Positions 62,847 through 64,000 of a DNA stretch of 64,000 bases are shown here, piece by piece. The translations under genes were made by a program, and so were the position numbers. Within the stretch, counting starts at the first letter, position 1; every line of letters begins with the position of its first letter. Where the stretch lies: the NCBI GenBank assembly GCA_963746185.1, contig CAVVAE010000004.1, forward strand, positions 62,001-126,000, in the 5' to 3' direction. This DNA is from CAVVAE01 sp963746185 (lineage in GTDB: Bacteria; Actinomycetota; Actinomycetes; Propionibacteriales; Nocardioidaceae). The notes below the pieces were generated by a model. The model saw only the letters and a program-made list of their open reading frames with translations. It had not been told where the DNA came from and ran no database searches.

Positions 62847-64000
62847 TCAGAGCGGCGTTGCCTGCTCGGCGACCTCAGGGAAGGGCAGCGCAATCGGATC
62901 GGCGGCAAGCTGGCTGCGGCCGTGCTCGTCGAACCGGTCGAGTCCGAGGTCGGCGGTGTCCACGACCTGGGTCTCCCCCTCGAGCACCAGGTCGGCAGCC
63001 GCGCGGGAGATGGCGGGACCCCACATCATCCCGTGACCACCAGCGGCGGCCACGGTCGTCCCAGCCACGGGCCCTTCGGCGGTGAGAAGCGGGCCAAGGA
63101 TGGGGAGGTGATCGGGTGTGAAGTCGATGGTCGCAGCCCACGCCTTGCGCAGCCCGAGCCGAGCCGTGATGGGCACTAAGGCAGCCATCCGCTGTCGAAC
63201 CTGGTCGTAGTAGGCCCAGTCGAACTCGTGGGCGACCCCGGCAAGCTCGTCGGGATTGCTCATCCCCCACAGCAGTCCACCCTCCTCGGGGCGCCAGTAG
63301 ATGCCGGAAGCGACATCGAAGACCATCGGGAGCCGGTGGGGATCTAGATCCGGGTGGTCCTCGGTGACGACGACCTGATGGCGAGCCCCGCCCACCGGAA
63401 TTCGCACACCAGCCTCGCGGCCGACGGCGGCCAAAGTGGGTCCTCCGGTGAGCACGACCCGATTCGTCGAGATGTCGCCGGCTGTCGTGCGAACCATCGT
63501 GACCTCGCCCTGCTCGCTCTCCAACCCAATGAACGCCGTGTGCTCGTGCAGCTCGACTCCAGACGTCGCCAGCGCCGCCGTGTAGGCCAGCACATTGCTC
63601 GGCGGGTCGATGTAACCGTCCCCCGGCGCGTAGGAAGCACCCAACGTCATCCCCGGCGCCATGGCCGGGTTCATCGCGTCCACGTCGTCGGCCTCGACCC
63701 AGCGCACGTCGAGCCCAAGCTGTTGCTGCATCGCGATCCGGGTTTTCGCGTGACTCGCCTCGACGTCGCTGAAGCACGGCATGAAGTAGCCCTGCTCGAC
63801 GAAGCCTGAGTCGATCGTTAGGTGCTCACGCTGAGTGCGGTAGAAGTCGCGGGTGAAGAGACCCAGCCGGACGGCCGTCTCGGTGCCACCCTGGGCCCTG
63901 ACCATCCCGGCGGCCCGAGAGCTCGCGCCCTTGCCCAACGTGCCCGACTCGATCAGCACGACGCGTCCGAGTCCGTGACGCTTGAGGAACCAGGCGCACC
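62847..64000 (-). CDS. FAD-dependent amine oxidoreductase (DAO family), partial
   Basis: At least 384 residues of a glycine/sarcosine-oxidase-like flavoprotein. The open frame runs off the right edge, so the N-terminal FAD dinucleotide motif (GxGxxG) is missing; the visible frame begins in the first helix (AWFLKRHGLGRVVLIESG) and continues KGASSRAAGMVRAQGGTE. The C-terminal half has FDVASGIYWRPEEGGLLWGM, DFTPDHLPILGPLL and AAGGHGMMWGPAISRAAADL. Such enzymes oxidise N-methyl or amino groups. It is convergent with the acyl-CoA synthetase, with one base between the genes. Confidence 0.9.
   Translation of the reverse strand, partial: CAWFLKRHGLGRVVLIESGTLGKGASSRAAGMVRAQGGTETAVRLGLFTRDFYRTQREHLTIDSGFVEQGYFMPCFSDVEASHAKTRIAMQQQLGLDVRWVEADDVDAMNPAMAPGMTLGASYAPGDGYIDPPSNVLAYTAALATSGVELHEHTAFIGLESEQGEVTMVRTTAGDISTNRVVLTGGPTLAAVGREAGVRIPVGGARHQVVVTEDHPDLDPHRLPMVFDVASGIYWRPEEGGLLWGMSNPDELAGVAHEFDWAYYDQVRQRMAALVPITARLGLRKAWAATIDFTPDHLPILGPLLTAEGPVAGTTVAAAGGHGMMWGPAISRAAADLVLEGETQVVDTADLGLDRFDEHGRSQLAADPIALPFPEVAEQATPL

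Overview
This window is a stretch of high-GC actinobacterial chromosome (roughly 60-66% G+C by eye, frequent GTG starts, strong GC bias at third codon positions). Several signs point to Actinobacteria: a DUF3097 protein, a deazaflavin-dependent (Ddn-type) nitroreductase, an OtrA-type ribosome-protection GTPase, and the conserved order leuS-degV-comEA-comEC-holA-rpsT-lepA-hemW-hrcA-dnaJ-rsmE, here interrupted by insertions. The style fits Propionibacteriales/Nocardioidaceae best (a Nocardioides- or Aeromicrobium-like genome), but genus is a guess. No phage, transposase or integrase is visible.

Layout. (1) 1-1104: tail of a probable sigma-factor gene overlapping a membrane-anchored Gmad2-type protein. 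(2) 1108-9432: heat-shock/translation block rsmE-dnaJ-hrcA (with CIRCE operator), an MBL-fold hydrolase, DUF3097, hemW and a long-chain acyl-CoA synthetase. (3) 9548-20010: mostly minus strand: small cysteine protein, MOSC protein, DEAD-box helicase, aminoglycoside-kinase homologue, lepA, two long coiled-coil (DivIVA/Scy-like) proteins and an OtrA/Tet(M)-like GTPase. (4) 20187-26914: methyltransferase, two tandem overlapping kinase-fold proteins, a tandem-repeat array, a carboxylate-amine ligase, DUF72 and an amidase. (5) 27008-39561: rpsT, holA, a secreted phosphodiester glycosidase, comEC/comEA, degV, a two-gene plus-strand insertion (membrane-tethered sigma-like protein plus BIG2 surface protein), then leuS with a leader-peptide attenuator. 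(6) 39571-52711: MocR-type regulator divergent from an AhpD-like protein, a secreted kelch-subtilase followed by a lipoprotein serpin, several redox enzymes, a secreted GH-clan-A-like protein and tRNA-Ala(GGC). (7) 52806-64000: a catabolic regulon for an amine or betaine-like compound: Rieske oxygenase, class III aminotransferase, Pot-type ABC transporter, BetI-like TetR regulator, ADP-forming acyl-CoA synthetase and an FAD amine oxidase that runs off the right edge. Three near-identical 16-bp palindromes (GACTGAACAGTCAGTC and variants) tie it together as one TetR regulon.

Most worth a second look: (a) the overlapping membrane-sigma/BIG2 pair at 35051-36744, echoed by a second sigma-plus-extracytoplasmic-domain pair at the left edge; (b) the leuS attenuator with a leaderless eight-residue leader peptide ending in three Leu codons; (c) the co-oriented subtilase-serpin pair; (d) the three-operator amine regulon; (e) two unrelated families of long hairpin repeats at gene ends (about 50-nt hairpins sharing GACTTGTCAG ends, and two 72-nt copies of a 21-bp-stem element). 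No database search could be run. Family names come from motif and architecture recognition, and start sites were revised where a Shine-Dalgarno sequence decided them.
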